A stretch of DNA of 64,000 nucleotides from Heyndrickxia sporothermodurans (GTDB lineage: Bacteria; Bacillota; Bacilli; Bacillales; Bacillaceae_C): assembly GCA_016756695.1 (NCBI GenBank), contig CP066701.1:3864001-3928000 (forward strand), in the 5' to 3' direction. The position numbers and the translations under genes were made by a program. Position 1 is the stretch's first letter. Each line of letters begins with the position of its first letter. Below, one piece after another: positions 1 to 8,921 of this stretch. A model generated the notes under the pieces. That model made no database searches. It was not told the DNA's origin and saw only the letters and a program-made list of their open reading frames with translations.

Positions 1-85
1 TCCTACTCGCATCTCGGTTCTCCTCCTACTAAATTAAAAGCAGTAGATTTTGTCTACCGCCTTAAGATTGTGTTTATTTACGAAA

Positions 86-202
86 TTACTTTTTTGTAAC
101 AAGACCCCTGCCTGTGAGGTTCACAGAAACTGGTGTTTTCCCAACTTCCCTCGCCCAAGCAGATACTTGACCAATATGATATAAAACATCAGTATTTAAA
201 CA
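86..202 (-). pseudogene. C-terminal remnant of a DinB-family protein
   Basis: Directly behind the NUDIX gene, about 36 codons read in one frame to a TAA at 86-88. They include YHIGQVSAWARE and TPVSVNLTGRGL, which resemble the C-terminal helix and His ligand of DinB/YfiT-type metal proteins. No start codon or N-terminal three quarters is present, and an in-frame stop lies just upstream next to the NUDIX stop. I infer a deletion scar. The DinB match is from memory and only moderately sure. Bases 1-85 hold nothing I recognise. Confidence 0.45.
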
Positions 203-204
203 AT

Positions 205-822
205 TTAATCAAAATATATCGGTTCATCAGAACGATTTGCTATTCTTATTGCCATCTCAATTTGTGATTTTGTATTTCTTGCTTCTGATAGTTCAGGTAG
301 TTCATTTTCAGAAAAAAAGCTTACATCACTGGTTTCAATTCCTTCTAAAGACTTCCCGCCAATAATTTCACATTGGATGAAAATTTTATACACATGATAA
401 AGTGAAGGTGGATGTGGATGACACTTTTTATCTTGGATTCCTAATAGCTTAACTGCCTTTACATCGTAGCCTGATTCTTCCTTTACTTCTTTAACAGCAA
501 CTTCGCTTGGCGATAATCCAATGTCCGCCCATCCTCCCGGTAACGCCCATTTGTTATCTGTCTTTTCTTTCACCATTAGGATTTTCCTATCTTTAAAAAC
601 AACAGCTCGAATATCTACCTTTGGTGTTTGGTATCCTGTCTCGTTTGCAAATAAATCTTTTATAAAGGTCGTATCCATATTTGTCTGATTAGATAGGATT
701 TCTATACTAATCTTTCTTATTAATTCAAATCTCTCCTTGTCATAAATATCATTAGAATACGTTAACCCTGCTTGAGCAATCGCTTGTAACTGTTTCGCCC
801 ATTCTAGCCATTTTGGTTCCAT
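205..822 (-). CDS. NUDIX hydrolase (YjhB-like)
   Basis: A 205-residue NUDIX hydrolase, expected to cleave a nucleoside diphosphate linked to another group; the substrate cannot be read from sequence. The Nudix helix is visible around residues 95-120 (GGWADIGLSPSE, then KEVKEESGYD, with Lys in place of the usual Arg before EV). An alpha-helical N-terminal domain of about 65 residues precedes it, as in B. subtilis YjhB, which has nearly the same length. The ATG at 822 lies seven bases behind AAGGTGA; an ATG two codons earlier is too close. The next gene upstream is also on this strand, 38 bases away. Confidence 0.85.
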   Translation of the reverse strand: MEPKWLEWAKQLQAIAQAGLTYSNDIYDKERFELIRKISIEILSNQTNMDTTFIKDLFANETGYQTPKVDIRAVVFKDRKILMVKEKTDNKWALPGGWADIGLSPSEVAVKEVKEESGYDVKAVKLLGIQDKKCHPHPPSLYHVYKIFIQCEIIGGKSLEGIETSDVSFFSENELPELSEARNTKSQIEMAIRIANRSDEPIYFD

Positions 823-860
823 AATCATTCACCTTTTAATTTAATTTTTCTAAGTTAAAT

Positions 861-1706
861 TTATTTTGCTGTAAAAGCATAGACTGACAAAGGAATACTT
901 TTATTTACTTTAATATGCTCTTCTAGCATGTTTTTTTCAGATTGAAGGAGTTCTTTAAACTTTATAGGTAGTTCACCGTTTTTTTGTAGTTCTTCGTCAA
1001 ATTCTGTTAAAACATTATGTATTTCCCATTGACCATCTTGTATATCTGGAGAAAAAATAGATGTCTCATTCGTGATTGTCCAACCAGCATGTTTCGCTAT
1101 TTTTATTATTTCATTTGGGGTGAATAATGTTCGTACATTTGATTCACTGTTGTCCTTAAACGACTCAAGTTGTGATTGAATAAGAATAGATAAAAAATGT
1201 GAATACTGTTCAATTTTGTGAATGTTTGTATCCCATTCTGCAAAACATAATTTTTTTCCCCATTTTTTAATTTTGCTCAGTATTTCAATTAATTCTTTTT
1301 TTGATTTAAAATACCACGAGCAATGTGATAATACGATACAATCAAAATATCCATTAGGAAAATCTATTTCTGGGGATAGTACATCCACATTAAAGTTCAT
1401 GTTAATCTGCTTGCCTAACTTTGAATCTATTAAATACTTTGCAGAATCACCTAATGATATCGGACTACCGTAAGATTCAGGACCAATGTCTATTCCTTGA
1501 ACTAGACCACTTTCTCCTACATAATAGGCAAGCACTGCTGTTGTATCACCTTGACCGCAGCCTATTTCAAGAATCTTATCCCCTTTTTCAATTTCCCAGA
1601 ACTCAACTAGTTTCATACGATGCTTTGTTTGTATCCTTTGAATATCCCGCATTTCTCTATCTGCAGGCATACAATCAACTATGGTCTCTAATACTTTTTT
1701 ATTCAT
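861..1706 (-). CDS. class I SAM-dependent methyltransferase
   Basis: A 281-residue methyltransferase with a Rossmann fold. Motif I is ILEIGCGQGD near residue 46, followed by an acidic strand end (GIDIG) and a later D-C-I-V-L-S-H motif IV region. The substrate is unknown; the C-terminal half matches no pathway I recognise. The start is fixed by GGAGGG at 1712-1717, six bases before the ATG at 1706; the frame opens 11 codons earlier but without a ribosome binding site. It probably shares a transcript with the downstream NUDIX gene. Confidence 0.8.
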   Translation of the reverse strand: MNKKVLETIVDCMPADREMRDIQRIQTKHRMKLVEFWEIEKGDKILEIGCGQGDTTAVLAYYVGESGLVQGIDIGPESYGSPISLGDSAKYLIDSKLGKQINMNFNVDVLSPEIDFPNGYFDCIVLSHCSWYFKSKKELIEILSKIKKWGKKLCFAEWDTNIHKIEQYSHFLSILIQSQLESFKDNSESNVRTLFTPNEIIKIAKHAGWTITNETSIFSPDIQDGQWEIHNVLTEFDEELQKNGELPIKFKELLQSEKNMLEEHIKVNKSIPLSVYAFTAK

Positions 1707-1821
1707 CAATACCCTCCAAATACAAAAAGATAAATTCAAACAATCCTTTGATATATAAAACTTCGATAATCTATAAAATAATCCTTCTTTTTAAGAATTT
1801 CTTATGCTAATAGTAAAATAT

Positions 1822-1861
1822 GAAAAACCTTATTTCGTAGTTTACGAGAATAAGGTTTTTC
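1822..1861 (-). terminator. Rho-independent terminator after the broken monooxygenase gene
   Basis: A 13-bp perfect inverted repeat (GAAAAACCTTATT at 1822-1834, complement at 1849-1861) with an inner TCGTA/TACGA stem. It lies just past the stop codon at 1868 and ends the S-box operon. Confidence 0.8.
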
Positions 1862-1867
1862 CAAAAT

Positions 1868-2815
1868 TCAAACTGGTATTCTCCTATTTCGATGCTGTCT
1901 AGCTGGATGATGTTCATGTAAAAAATCATTTCCAAACAATTTTTTCCGGAATGTCCCTTCTTCATATTTTTTTCTGACTAATCCACGCTCTTGTAGAATT
2001 GGTATGACATATTCTACGAAATCCTCAAAAGTTCCAGGCGTAATCGCATAAGCTATATTAAAACCATCTACTCCCGTATCTTCTACCCATTCTTCTAATG
2101 AATCTGCAACTTTCGTTGGAGAGCCGACAATAACTGGACCTAATCCCCCAACCCCAACAAATTCTGCTACTTCTTCTACAGTAAACTCTGAGTATGACTT
2201 CAATGCTGACTGAATAGCATCGTTTTTCACATAATGAATTTTCTCTTGTGGATTAAGTTCCTCTAAATTGAGTCCAGTCCATCCGCCAACTAATGCTAGG
2301 GCACCTTCGTAGCTCGCGTATTTTTTGTATTCTTCATATTTCTCCTCCGCTTCTTCTTGTGTTGGGGCGACAATTGGGGTGATAAGAGTTAGAATTTTTA
2401 TTTCTTCTGGTTTTCTTCCAGCTTTAATAGTTTCTTCCCGAAAAGCTTGAACTGTCTTTTTTGTACTTTCCATTGTAGTTGTGCCAATGAAAACTAGCTC
2501 TGCATGCTTTGCTGCAAATTTTCTGCCTCTAGAAGATGCACCCGCTTGAAAGATAACAGGTGTTCTTTGAGGTGATGGTTCACATAAATGCGCACCCGGA
2601 ACTTTATAATACTTACCCTCGTGTTCAATATCATGAACTTTACTAGGATCAGTATAGATCCCCTTCTCTTTATCTACAATAACGGCGTCATCCTCCCAAC
2701 TCGCTTCCCATAATTTGTATACAACATCCATATATTCATCAGCAATATCGTATCTATTATCATGACTAAGCTGTTTATCAAGGCCGATATTCAATGCTGC
2801 ACTATTCAAATAGGA
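1868..2815 (-). pseudogene. 3' part of an NtaA/SnaA/DszA-family flavin monooxygenase gene, cut by IS110
   Basis: About 315 residues of the C-terminal two thirds of a bacterial-luciferase-like FMNH2-dependent monooxygenase (nitrilotriacetate/alkanesulfonate/dibenzothiophene class). Family features are DNRYDIADEYMDVVYKLWE, VIFQAGASSRGRKFAAKHAE and the C-terminal PIL-Q-R-G-L. The frame stays open to the insertion point, where it reads S-Y-L-N-S-A-A. The N-terminal part lies across the insertion at 4590-5003; joined, they give VVTS-YLNSAALN, the normal continuity of the family, for a protein of about 453 residues. This piece has no convincing ribosome binding site, so it is probably dead. Confidence 0.85.
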
Positions 2816-2816
2816 G
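2813..2816. repeat. GGAG, left copy of the 4-base overlap at the IS110 insertion
   Basis: GGAG at 2813-2816 recurs at 4590-4593. The undisturbed gene would have only one copy, in the codons for T-S-Y. It is either a short target duplication or the core shared by target and element end. Confidence 0.65.
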
Positions 2817-2876
2817 CATTCCTGTTAGAAGGATTTTCGGGGACTTGAACAAAAAGAGCCCTCTTGGTATGATGCG

Positions 2877-2886
2877 GGGTGTCAAA
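2877..2886. repeat. left copy of a subterminal inverted repeat in the IS110 element
   Basis: GGGTGTCAAA here is the exact complement of TTTGACACCC at 4539-4548. The copies lie about 60 bases and 41 bases from the inferred tips. Such set-in repeats are known for the IS1111 subgroup but usually lie closer to the ends, so the true tips may differ slightly. Confidence 0.55.
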
Positions 2887-2933
2887 TCGTCGATGAATTG
2901 ACCCCTAATTTGTTAACCAAGGAGGACTCCATA

Positions 2934-4212
2934 ATGGATTTTAAACAAAATCAGAAAATTAATCAAGTCACCGAAAAAACACTCGTTGTAGGGATCGATA
3001 TCGCAAAGCGGACACATTACGCTTGCTTTGTAGACGATCGTGGCCGGGTGCTCCAAAAGTCTTTCTCAGTTTATCAATCTAATAACGGCTTTGAGTATTT
3101 ATATCAACGTATTTTGACTGAAATGAAAGAAAGCGAAAAGACAGAAGTCATTGTCGGGATTGAACCTACTGGCTATTACTGGCTAAATTTAGCCTATTTC
3201 CTTGAAGAACGAGGCATTTCCTTAGTCATGACGAATCCGATGCATGTCAAACGGTCAAAAGAGTTGGATGACAATCTGCCAACCAAACATGACCGTAAAG
3301 ATGCACTGGTAATCGCTCGTCTTGTAAAGGATGGACGCTTTAGTTATCCGCGAATCCTCAAAGGGATGGAAGCTGAACTTCGTGCTGGTTCTACATTCCG
3401 TAGTAAATTGACTGAGGAGCTAGGAGCCGTCAAAAACATGATAATTCGCTGGTTAGATCGCTATTTTCCAGAGTTCGTTCAAGTATTTCCGTCATTCGGA
3501 AAAATGGCTATGACCGCACTTGAATGCACTCCATTTCCAAGTGATCTTCACCAGAAACACCCGGATGAAGTGTTATCCCTTTATCGAAAGGTCGAGGGAC
3601 TAAAATCCCCCAAAGACCAAAAGCAGTGCGCCTTATCGAAGTCGCAAATGACTAGCTCTATCGGAGTAACGGAAGGATGTGAGATACCGTATTGAAATAG
3701 CCACACTTGTCCGCCGTTACCACCAGCTAGAAAAAGATATTGAGGGTATTACGGAGCGCTTAGTTGAGCTTGTAAAAATGTCAGTAGAATACGAATGGCT
3801 GTCAACGGTACCAGGGCTTGGAGATACGACAATCGTTGACCTATTAGCTGAAATCGGAAGTTTTTCACACTACGAAGATCCACGCCAACTAATCAAACTC
3901 GCGGGATTAACGTTACGTGAAAATTCCTCTGGTATGCACAAAGGGCAAAAACGAATCTCTAAACGGGGTAGAAGAAAGCTACGCGCTCTCCTGTTCCGAG
4001 TCATGATGCCGATGATCCGCCACAATGAAGCTTTTAGAAAGCTACATGAGTATTACACGAACCGTCAGGTTAATCCTTTACGCAAGAAACAATCCATCGT
4101 GGTTCTATGCGGTAAACTGTTAAAAGTATTACATGGAATTAGCACTAAGCACAAAGCGTTTGACGCACAGCGAATGATGAGGGATATTCCAAGTCTCTTA
4201 GAGGCGACTTAA
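2934..4212 (+). pseudogene. frameshifted IS110-family DEDD transposase
   Basis: Starts at an ATG eight bases behind AAGGAGG. The N-terminal RuvC-like domain shows G-I-D-I-A-K, G-I-E-P-T-G and K-H-D-R-K-D-A, the DEDD residues. The C-terminal Transposase_20-type domain shows VPGLGDTT and the catalytic Ser region RENSSG. The frame is broken between 3606 and 3680: I read frame 1 up to a C-run at 3607-3611, a second frame (PKAVRLIEVAND) to 3652, the first again (SSIGVTEG) to 3677, then a third from 3679. That implies one lost and two gained bases. Not functional as a single chain. Confidence 0.85.
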
Positions 4213-4589
4213 ATCCCTACAGCCCCTTAACTAGACCTAGACAACAGGATGACACGGAGAAGCTGGCATTATTTTCACCATTCGACCTAGAGTCCCTATA
4301 GGAGCTTCGCTAGCCTCTGCCTTATGACTAGACCGAACGAAGGAATGTAGGCACATAGATGCCCAGAGACATGGGAGGGTACGTCATCATAAGCTACGCA
4401 GAGATCCATTGTGCATCGTATAATTCCCTATCACTACTTTCCATCATTATCCAGTAGTGACCGCGTAGCGTACCTATTTATTGGAATAGTTTCACATATT
4501 ATGAAAATAAAGTTAGGGTCCGTGTCGAAAAATATTTTTTTGACACCCTACCAACGGGTCAAACCGTTGATGTATCAACATTTATAGAG
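4213..4589 (+). ncRNA. candidate bridge/seek RNA region of the IS110-family element
   Basis: 377 bases without a gene, GC-richer than the surroundings and able to form several hairpins, for example GTGTC-GAAAAA against TTTTTT-GACAC at 4522-4545. IS110-family elements make a structured guide RNA; in the IS1111 subgroup it lies behind the transposase, as here. ATAGGAG at 4298-4304 repeats the seven target bases at the left junction. RNA ends and pairing loops cannot be fixed by eye. Confidence 0.45.
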
Positions 4590-5003
4590 GGAGGTAACAA
4601 CATTCCAGCCGATACGCCCTTTCGTTAAATGATCTAAAGTAGTCATTCTCCTGGCAAACGTATATGGATGTTCGTAGCTTGTTGAAGCCGTTAATCCAAA
4701 GCCTAGATGTTTTGTTACTTGAGCCATAATCGGAACGACAAATGCCGGATCATTTACCGGTACTTGTGCACCTTGACGTACTGCTGGGTCCCTTGAATCT
4801 TGATAAACATCATAAGTACCTAATACATCAGCTAAGAATATGGCATCAAAGCAACCCCTTTCCAAAACCTGCGCAAGATGAGTCCAATATTCTGGATCTT
4901 TATAAGTAGAGGAGCGATCTTCTGGATGTGACCATAAACCAGGGGATTGATGACCTGCACAATTCATATCAAAGGCATTCAAATAGATTCTTTTTTTTAC
5001 CAT
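4590..5003 (-). pseudogene. 5' part of the NtaA/SnaA/DszA-family flavin monooxygenase gene
   Basis: N-terminal 138 residues of the flavin monooxygenase whose remainder lies at 1868-2815. MVKKRIYLNAFDMN, GLWSHP, IFLADVLGTYD and GRIGWNVVTS are typical of the family. The start is the ATG at 5003 behind AGGAGG at 5011-5016. After the Ser codon at the junction the frame runs four codons into the IS and stops at about 4575. It follows ssuE by 20 bases under the same SAM riboswitch, so the intact gene was probably an organosulfur-desulfurising oxygenase fed with FMNH2 by SsuE. Confidence 0.85.
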
Positions 5004-5023
5004 TTTCAGACCTCCTAAATTTT

Positions 5024-5578
5024 TCACAAAGATTGGGCTGTAAATTGTTTTAGTTGTTTAATCGACTTAACAAATCCATCAACCTGCTCAGACAATCGTT
5101 GAATCGACTCGATATGTGTCAGCGGATTTCGTTTATTGGATTTGTCAATAGTACAATCTAAAATATAAATTCCTTGTAAAGGATTTCCCTTCAATGTTGT
5201 TATGAGTGGTTTTAATGCATAATCTAAAGCGAGTAAGTGAGCACCACTGCCTCCTACCATTACAGGAAAAACAGGTTTTCCCTTAAGTATTCTTTCAGGC
5301 AATAAATCAATTAATGTCTTTAATACACCGGTGTAGGATGCTTTATACACAGGTGATCCGATAATGACGCCATCGGCATTTATAATCGTTTGTGCCAAAT
5401 GATTAATATCCGGACTGTCATAACGGCTATTTACTAAATCTAAAGGTGAGAAATCGACAACTGAAGCATACGAAACAGAAATTCCTTCCTTTTCTAATAA
5501 AAATTGAACATGTTTTAACACAAGATCTGTTCTAGACTTATCAGATGGACTCCCACATAAAATTACTACTTTACTCAT
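5024..5578 (-). CDS. ssuE: NAD(P)H-dependent FMN reductase, SsuE-like
   Basis: A 184-residue flavodoxin-like reductase that supplies reduced FMN to two-component monooxygenases. The N-terminal VVILCGSPSDKSRT is the flavin phosphate loop and IIGSPVYKASYTGVLKTLIDLLP (residues about 70-93) is the NADPH_dep_FMN_red signature. The start is the ATG at 5578 behind AGAAGG; a longer frame lies in the riboswitch terminator. It leads an S-box operon whose second gene, a flavin monooxygenase, is interrupted, so the reductase is transcribed but its partner is missing. Confidence 0.85.
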   Translation of the reverse strand: MSKVVILCGSPSDKSRTDLVLKHVQFLLEKEGISVSYASVVDFSPLDLVNSRYDSPDINHLAQTIINADGVIIGSPVYKASYTGVLKTLIDLLPERILKGKPVFPVMVGGSGAHLLALDYALKPLITTLKGNPLQGIYILDCTIDKSNKRNPLTHIESIQRLSEQVDGFVKSIKQLKQFTAQSL

Positions 5579-5610
5579 ATTACTTACCTTCTTTCTGTTA
5601 AAATTTTTCC

Positions 5611-5647
5611 AAACAAAAAGTCCTCTTTTCAAAAAGAAAAGAGGACT
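5611..5647 (-). terminator. terminator of the SAM riboswitch expression platform
   Basis: A 12-bp stem, AGTCCTCTTTTC at 5619-5630 with its exact complement at 5636-5647 and a five-base loop. On the transcribed strand it is followed by TTTTTGTTT. It lies between the aptamer and the ssuE start and should form when SAM is bound. Confidence 0.9.
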
Positions 5648-5659
5648 CCTCAATGCGTC

Positions 5660-5766
5660 ATCTCTTATCTTCCAAGCGAATGCTTGCTGGAATTAGCACC
5701 TTTCTACTTAAGTAGAGGTTGCTGAAGCTTCATCGGGCCAGTCCCTCGGCTTCTCTGGATAAGAAT
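5660..5766 (-). promoter_or_regulatory. S-box (SAM-I) riboswitch
   Basis: The transcribed strand shows the S-box hallmarks in order: CTTATCCAGAGAAGC, GAGGGACTGGCCCGATGAAG, CAGCAACC, AAGGTGCTAATTCC, AGCA and the closing AAGATAAGAG. It binds S-adenosylmethionine and switches transcription off through the terminator at 5611-5647. Its presence places ssuE and the monooxygenase in sulfur supply. Confidence 0.95.
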
Positions 5767-5781
5767 TATTTAATTGTGTTT

Positions 5782-5811
5782 ATCATAATATTTGAACATT
5801 TAATATGTCAA
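5782..5811 (-). promoter_or_regulatory. promoter of the S-box operon
   Basis: On the minus strand, TTGACA (5806-5811) and TATGAT (5782-5787) separated by 18 bases, about 20 bases before the riboswitch. Fits a housekeeping sigma-A promoter. Confidence 0.75.
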
Positions 5812-5877
5812 GATTAATTCTGACTTTTTTTATCTGAATTATTAGTCTTGTTGTTGGTCTACACCCTCTGTTCCATA

Positions 5878-6558
5878 TTACGCAACTTCCTTCATTTCTA
5901 TTTCTATTTCTTTTTTCTTTTTCACAGGAGATAGGATTCGTTCCAGCCAGCCCATCAAAAAGTCTGCAGCTACTGCCATTAATGCAGTTGGAATCGCTCC
6001 AGCCAATATTATGGACGAACCGTTCGTTACATTTGTTCCACGGACAATAATATCACCAAGTCCACCCGCTCCTACAAATGTACCTATTGTAGCAATCCCA
6101 ATGGCGACAACTAGTGCGTTTCTAAGGCCTGCCATAATCACGGATAATGAAAGAGGCAATTCAACCATTCTTAGAATTTGAAATTTCGTCATACCCATCG
6201 CTCTACCCGACTCTAAAAGGAATTGATCGACATTGACGATTCCTGTATAGGTATTCTTTAGAATTGGTAAAAGTGAATATAGAAATAATGAAAGGACTAC
6301 TGTGTTTGTTCCTAAACCCATAACTAACATAAGGACCGATAACATTGCTAAGGCAGGAATCGTTTGGATAATATTTGCAAGTGAAATTACCCATGTACTA
6401 AGCTTACGGTATCGCGCAATAACGATTCCCAACGGAATGGCTACAATCGCTGCGAAAATCACCCCGTATGCTGACATTAAAAAATGTCGGTAAAACTGTT
6501 CCCAAACATATCCACCATTGTTTGCGTAATAATCAAATAACCCTTGTATCGTATTCAA
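5878..6558 (-). CDS. opuCD: osmoprotectant ABC transporter permease OpuCD
   Basis: A 226-residue inner-membrane permease of the quaternary-amine uptake family (OpuB/OpuC). Five or six hydrophobic segments are visible, with the permease motif ESGRAMGMTKFQILRMVELP (about 119-138) that contacts the ATPase, and FVGAGGLGDIIV. The likely start is TTG at 6558, six bases behind GGAGGTG: from there MNTIQGLFDYYANNGGYV lines up with the B. subtilis protein; a GTG three codons earlier overlaps the binding site. It is the last gene of the opuC operon; no clear terminator follows. Confidence 0.88.
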   Translation of the reverse strand: MNTIQGLFDYYANNGGYVWEQFYRHFLMSAYGVIFAAIVAIPLGIVIARYRKLSTWVISLANIIQTIPALAMLSVLMLVMGLGTNTVVLSLFLYSLLPILKNTYTGIVNVDQFLLESGRAMGMTKFQILRMVELPLSLSVIMAGLRNALVVAIGIATIGTFVGAGGLGDIIVRGTNVTNGSSIILAGAIPTALMAVAADFLMGWLERILSPVKKKKEIEIEMKEVA

Positions 6559-6575
6559 GTCAAACACCTCCAGCC

Positions 6576-7502
<927 letters not shown>

Positions 7503-8147
7503 TTATGCAGCTTGTTCTAATTTACGTATTCCTTTCGGTGTTGCCCAATTTTCAAGTTTTCCTAATAAAAGATCGACCAGCAGAGCAAGAATTGTTACCG
7601 GGATTGCCCCTGCAATAATAAACTCTGTTTGATATAAATTAAGTCCGCTAAATATATAGTCACCAAGTCCACCTGCACCGATGAAGGCAGCAAGTGTTGC
7701 CCATCCAATTAAATAAACGGTAGACAACCGAATACCGGCCATAATAACCGGTATCGCTAATGGAATTTCGACATAGCGAATCCGTTCCCATCCAGTCATA
7801 CCCATCCCGCGACCTGCCTCAAGCAAGTTTCGTTCGATTCCTTTGACACCTATATACGTGTTTCTCAAGATGGGTAGGACTGAATAGAAAAATAACGCAA
7901 CAATTGCAGGCACCTTTCCAACACCTAGAATTGGAATAAAAAAGGCTAAAATAGCGAGACTCGGAAAGGTTTGGATGACACCGGCAATCCCCATGATTAC
8001 TCCTGCTAATTTTGGTGTTCTCGTTAAGGCAATACCTACTGGTACGGCAACAATAATTCCTAGTAAAACAGCAATGATAGAAATATAGAAATGCTGCCAT
8101 GTTTTAAATAATAACGTAAGAGTCAAATAGAATACACCTATTAACAT
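7503..8147 (-). pseudogene. opuCB: opuCB permease gene, 3' part with an IS66-derived start
   Basis: The osmoprotectant permease OpuCB from its fourth hydrophobic-region residue on: [16 protein letters not shown], then [20 protein letters not shown] (the ATPase-contact loop) and [19 protein letters not shown]. The true first codons are stranded at 10593-10641 beyond the IS66. In place of the native 14 residues the frame runs into the IS end and opens at an ATG at 8147, giving 11 new residues ([11 protein letters not shown]) before LLFKTW. CAGGT nine bases upstream is only a weak binding site. Possibly still a working permease if transcribed from the IS. Confidence 0.85.
8108..8115. repeat. 8-base target duplication of the IS66 element, left copy
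   Basis: ATAATAAC at 8108-8115 is repeated exactly at 10593-10600. Eight-base duplications are the rule for IS66-family elements. Confidence 0.93.
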
Positions 8148-8200
8148 ATATAGTACCTGTGAGATAATCTCTTCAAATCAAAGTTTGAGGAGGTTTTTTT

Positions 8201-8524
8201 ATGTCCCAAAGAAATAATCCAGAATTGCGTAAGGAATGGGAGCGTAGGATCGCTCTTTTCAGAGCGAGTGGCCTCACCCAATCCAAATGGTGTGAAATCA
8301 ATGAAATAAGTATTCATCAGTTAAAGTATTGGCTTTATAAAGCCGATAATTTCTATTCAACCCAAGATTCTAACAGCAAGTGGATTCCGGTTACATTAGA
8401 AGAATCTGAGCAACAGAATGAAACATTACATATAAATGTTGGTTCAGCATCCATCGTGGTTAAACCTGGCTTTAATCCAACACTACTGGCGGAAGTAGTT
8501 AAGGCATTGAAATCAGTATGCTAA
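8201..8524 (+). CDS. tnpA: IS66 accessory protein TnpA
   Basis: A 107-residue first protein of the IS66 element. RKEWERRIALFRASGLTQSKWCEIN (residues 10-34) is a helix-turn-helix-like segment typical of the family's OrfA, probably DNA binding. ATG at 8201 follows TTTGAGGAGG. Its last codons overlap the tnpB start. Confidence 0.9.
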   Translation: MSQRNNPELRKEWERRIALFRASGLTQSKWCEINEISIHQLKYWLYKADNFYSTQDSNSKWIPVTLEESEQQNETLHINVGSASIVVKPGFNPTLLAEVVKALKSVC

Positions 8525-8874
8525 AAGAAGTTACGGTTGATCGTGTCTACCTCGCACAAGGTGTCACAGATTTACGGAAATCTATCGATGGATTGGCTGC
8601 TCTTGTAAAAGAAGAATTCGAGTTAGATCTTTTTTCTTCGAGTTTATTTGTTTTTTGTAACCGGCAGCGAGACAAGTTGAAAATTCTTCAATGGGATCAT
8701 AACGGTTTTTGGCTTTATTATCGCCGGCTGGAGAGAGGAAATTTTCATTGGCCATCAGATAATAATTCGGGTCCTCTGAAAATAAGTCCACGCCAATTAA
8801 GGTGGTTATTAGATGGATTATCATTGGAACAAAAACAGGCACACCCTGTTGTAACAGCAAGAACAGTAATTTAA
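8518..8874 (+). CDS. tnpB: IS66 accessory protein TnpB
   Basis: A 118-residue IS66 Orf2 protein. [20 protein letters not shown] at the start, [14 protein letters not shown] and [12 protein letters not shown] in the middle and [10 protein letters not shown] near the end are the conserved blocks. It starts within the last codons of tnpA (ATGCTAA overlap), suggesting coupled translation. Needed for transposition in several IS66 elements, mechanism unclear. Confidence 0.92.
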   Translation: MLKEVTVDRVYLAQGVTDLRKSIDGLAALVKEEFELDLFSSSLFVFCNRQRDKLKILQWDHNGFWLYYRRLERGNFHWPSDNNSGPLKISPRQLRWLLDGLSLEQKQAHPVVTARTVI

Positions 8875-8921
8875 ATAATGAAAAATCAGGGAATTTACCT
8901 ATTTTATCGTATAATATATTT

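Larger units (their letters stand above)
2817..4589 (+). mobile_element. IS110-family insertion sequence (IS1111-like layout)
   Basis: About 1.77 kb inserted in the monooxygenase gene. Boundaries come from where the two halves of the interrupted gene stop matching the family, plus the GGAG overlap. It contains one DEDD-type transposase gene, now frameshifted, a 117-base left non-coding end and a 377-base right non-coding end. A long non-coding stretch behind the transposase, and an inverted repeat set in from the tips (GGGTGTCAAA at 2877-2886, TTTGACACCC at 4539-4548), suggest the IS1111 subgroup. Confidence 0.8.

Noticed and set aside
2898-2933. Earlier start for the IS110 transposase
   Set aside because: AAGGAGG at 2919-2925 lies inside this extension and points to the ATG at 2934.
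8153-8171. GTACCTGTGAGATAATC as left end of the IS66
   Set aside because: It gives no flanking duplication. GTAAGAGTCAAATA at 8116 matches the right end better and yields a perfect 8-base duplication.
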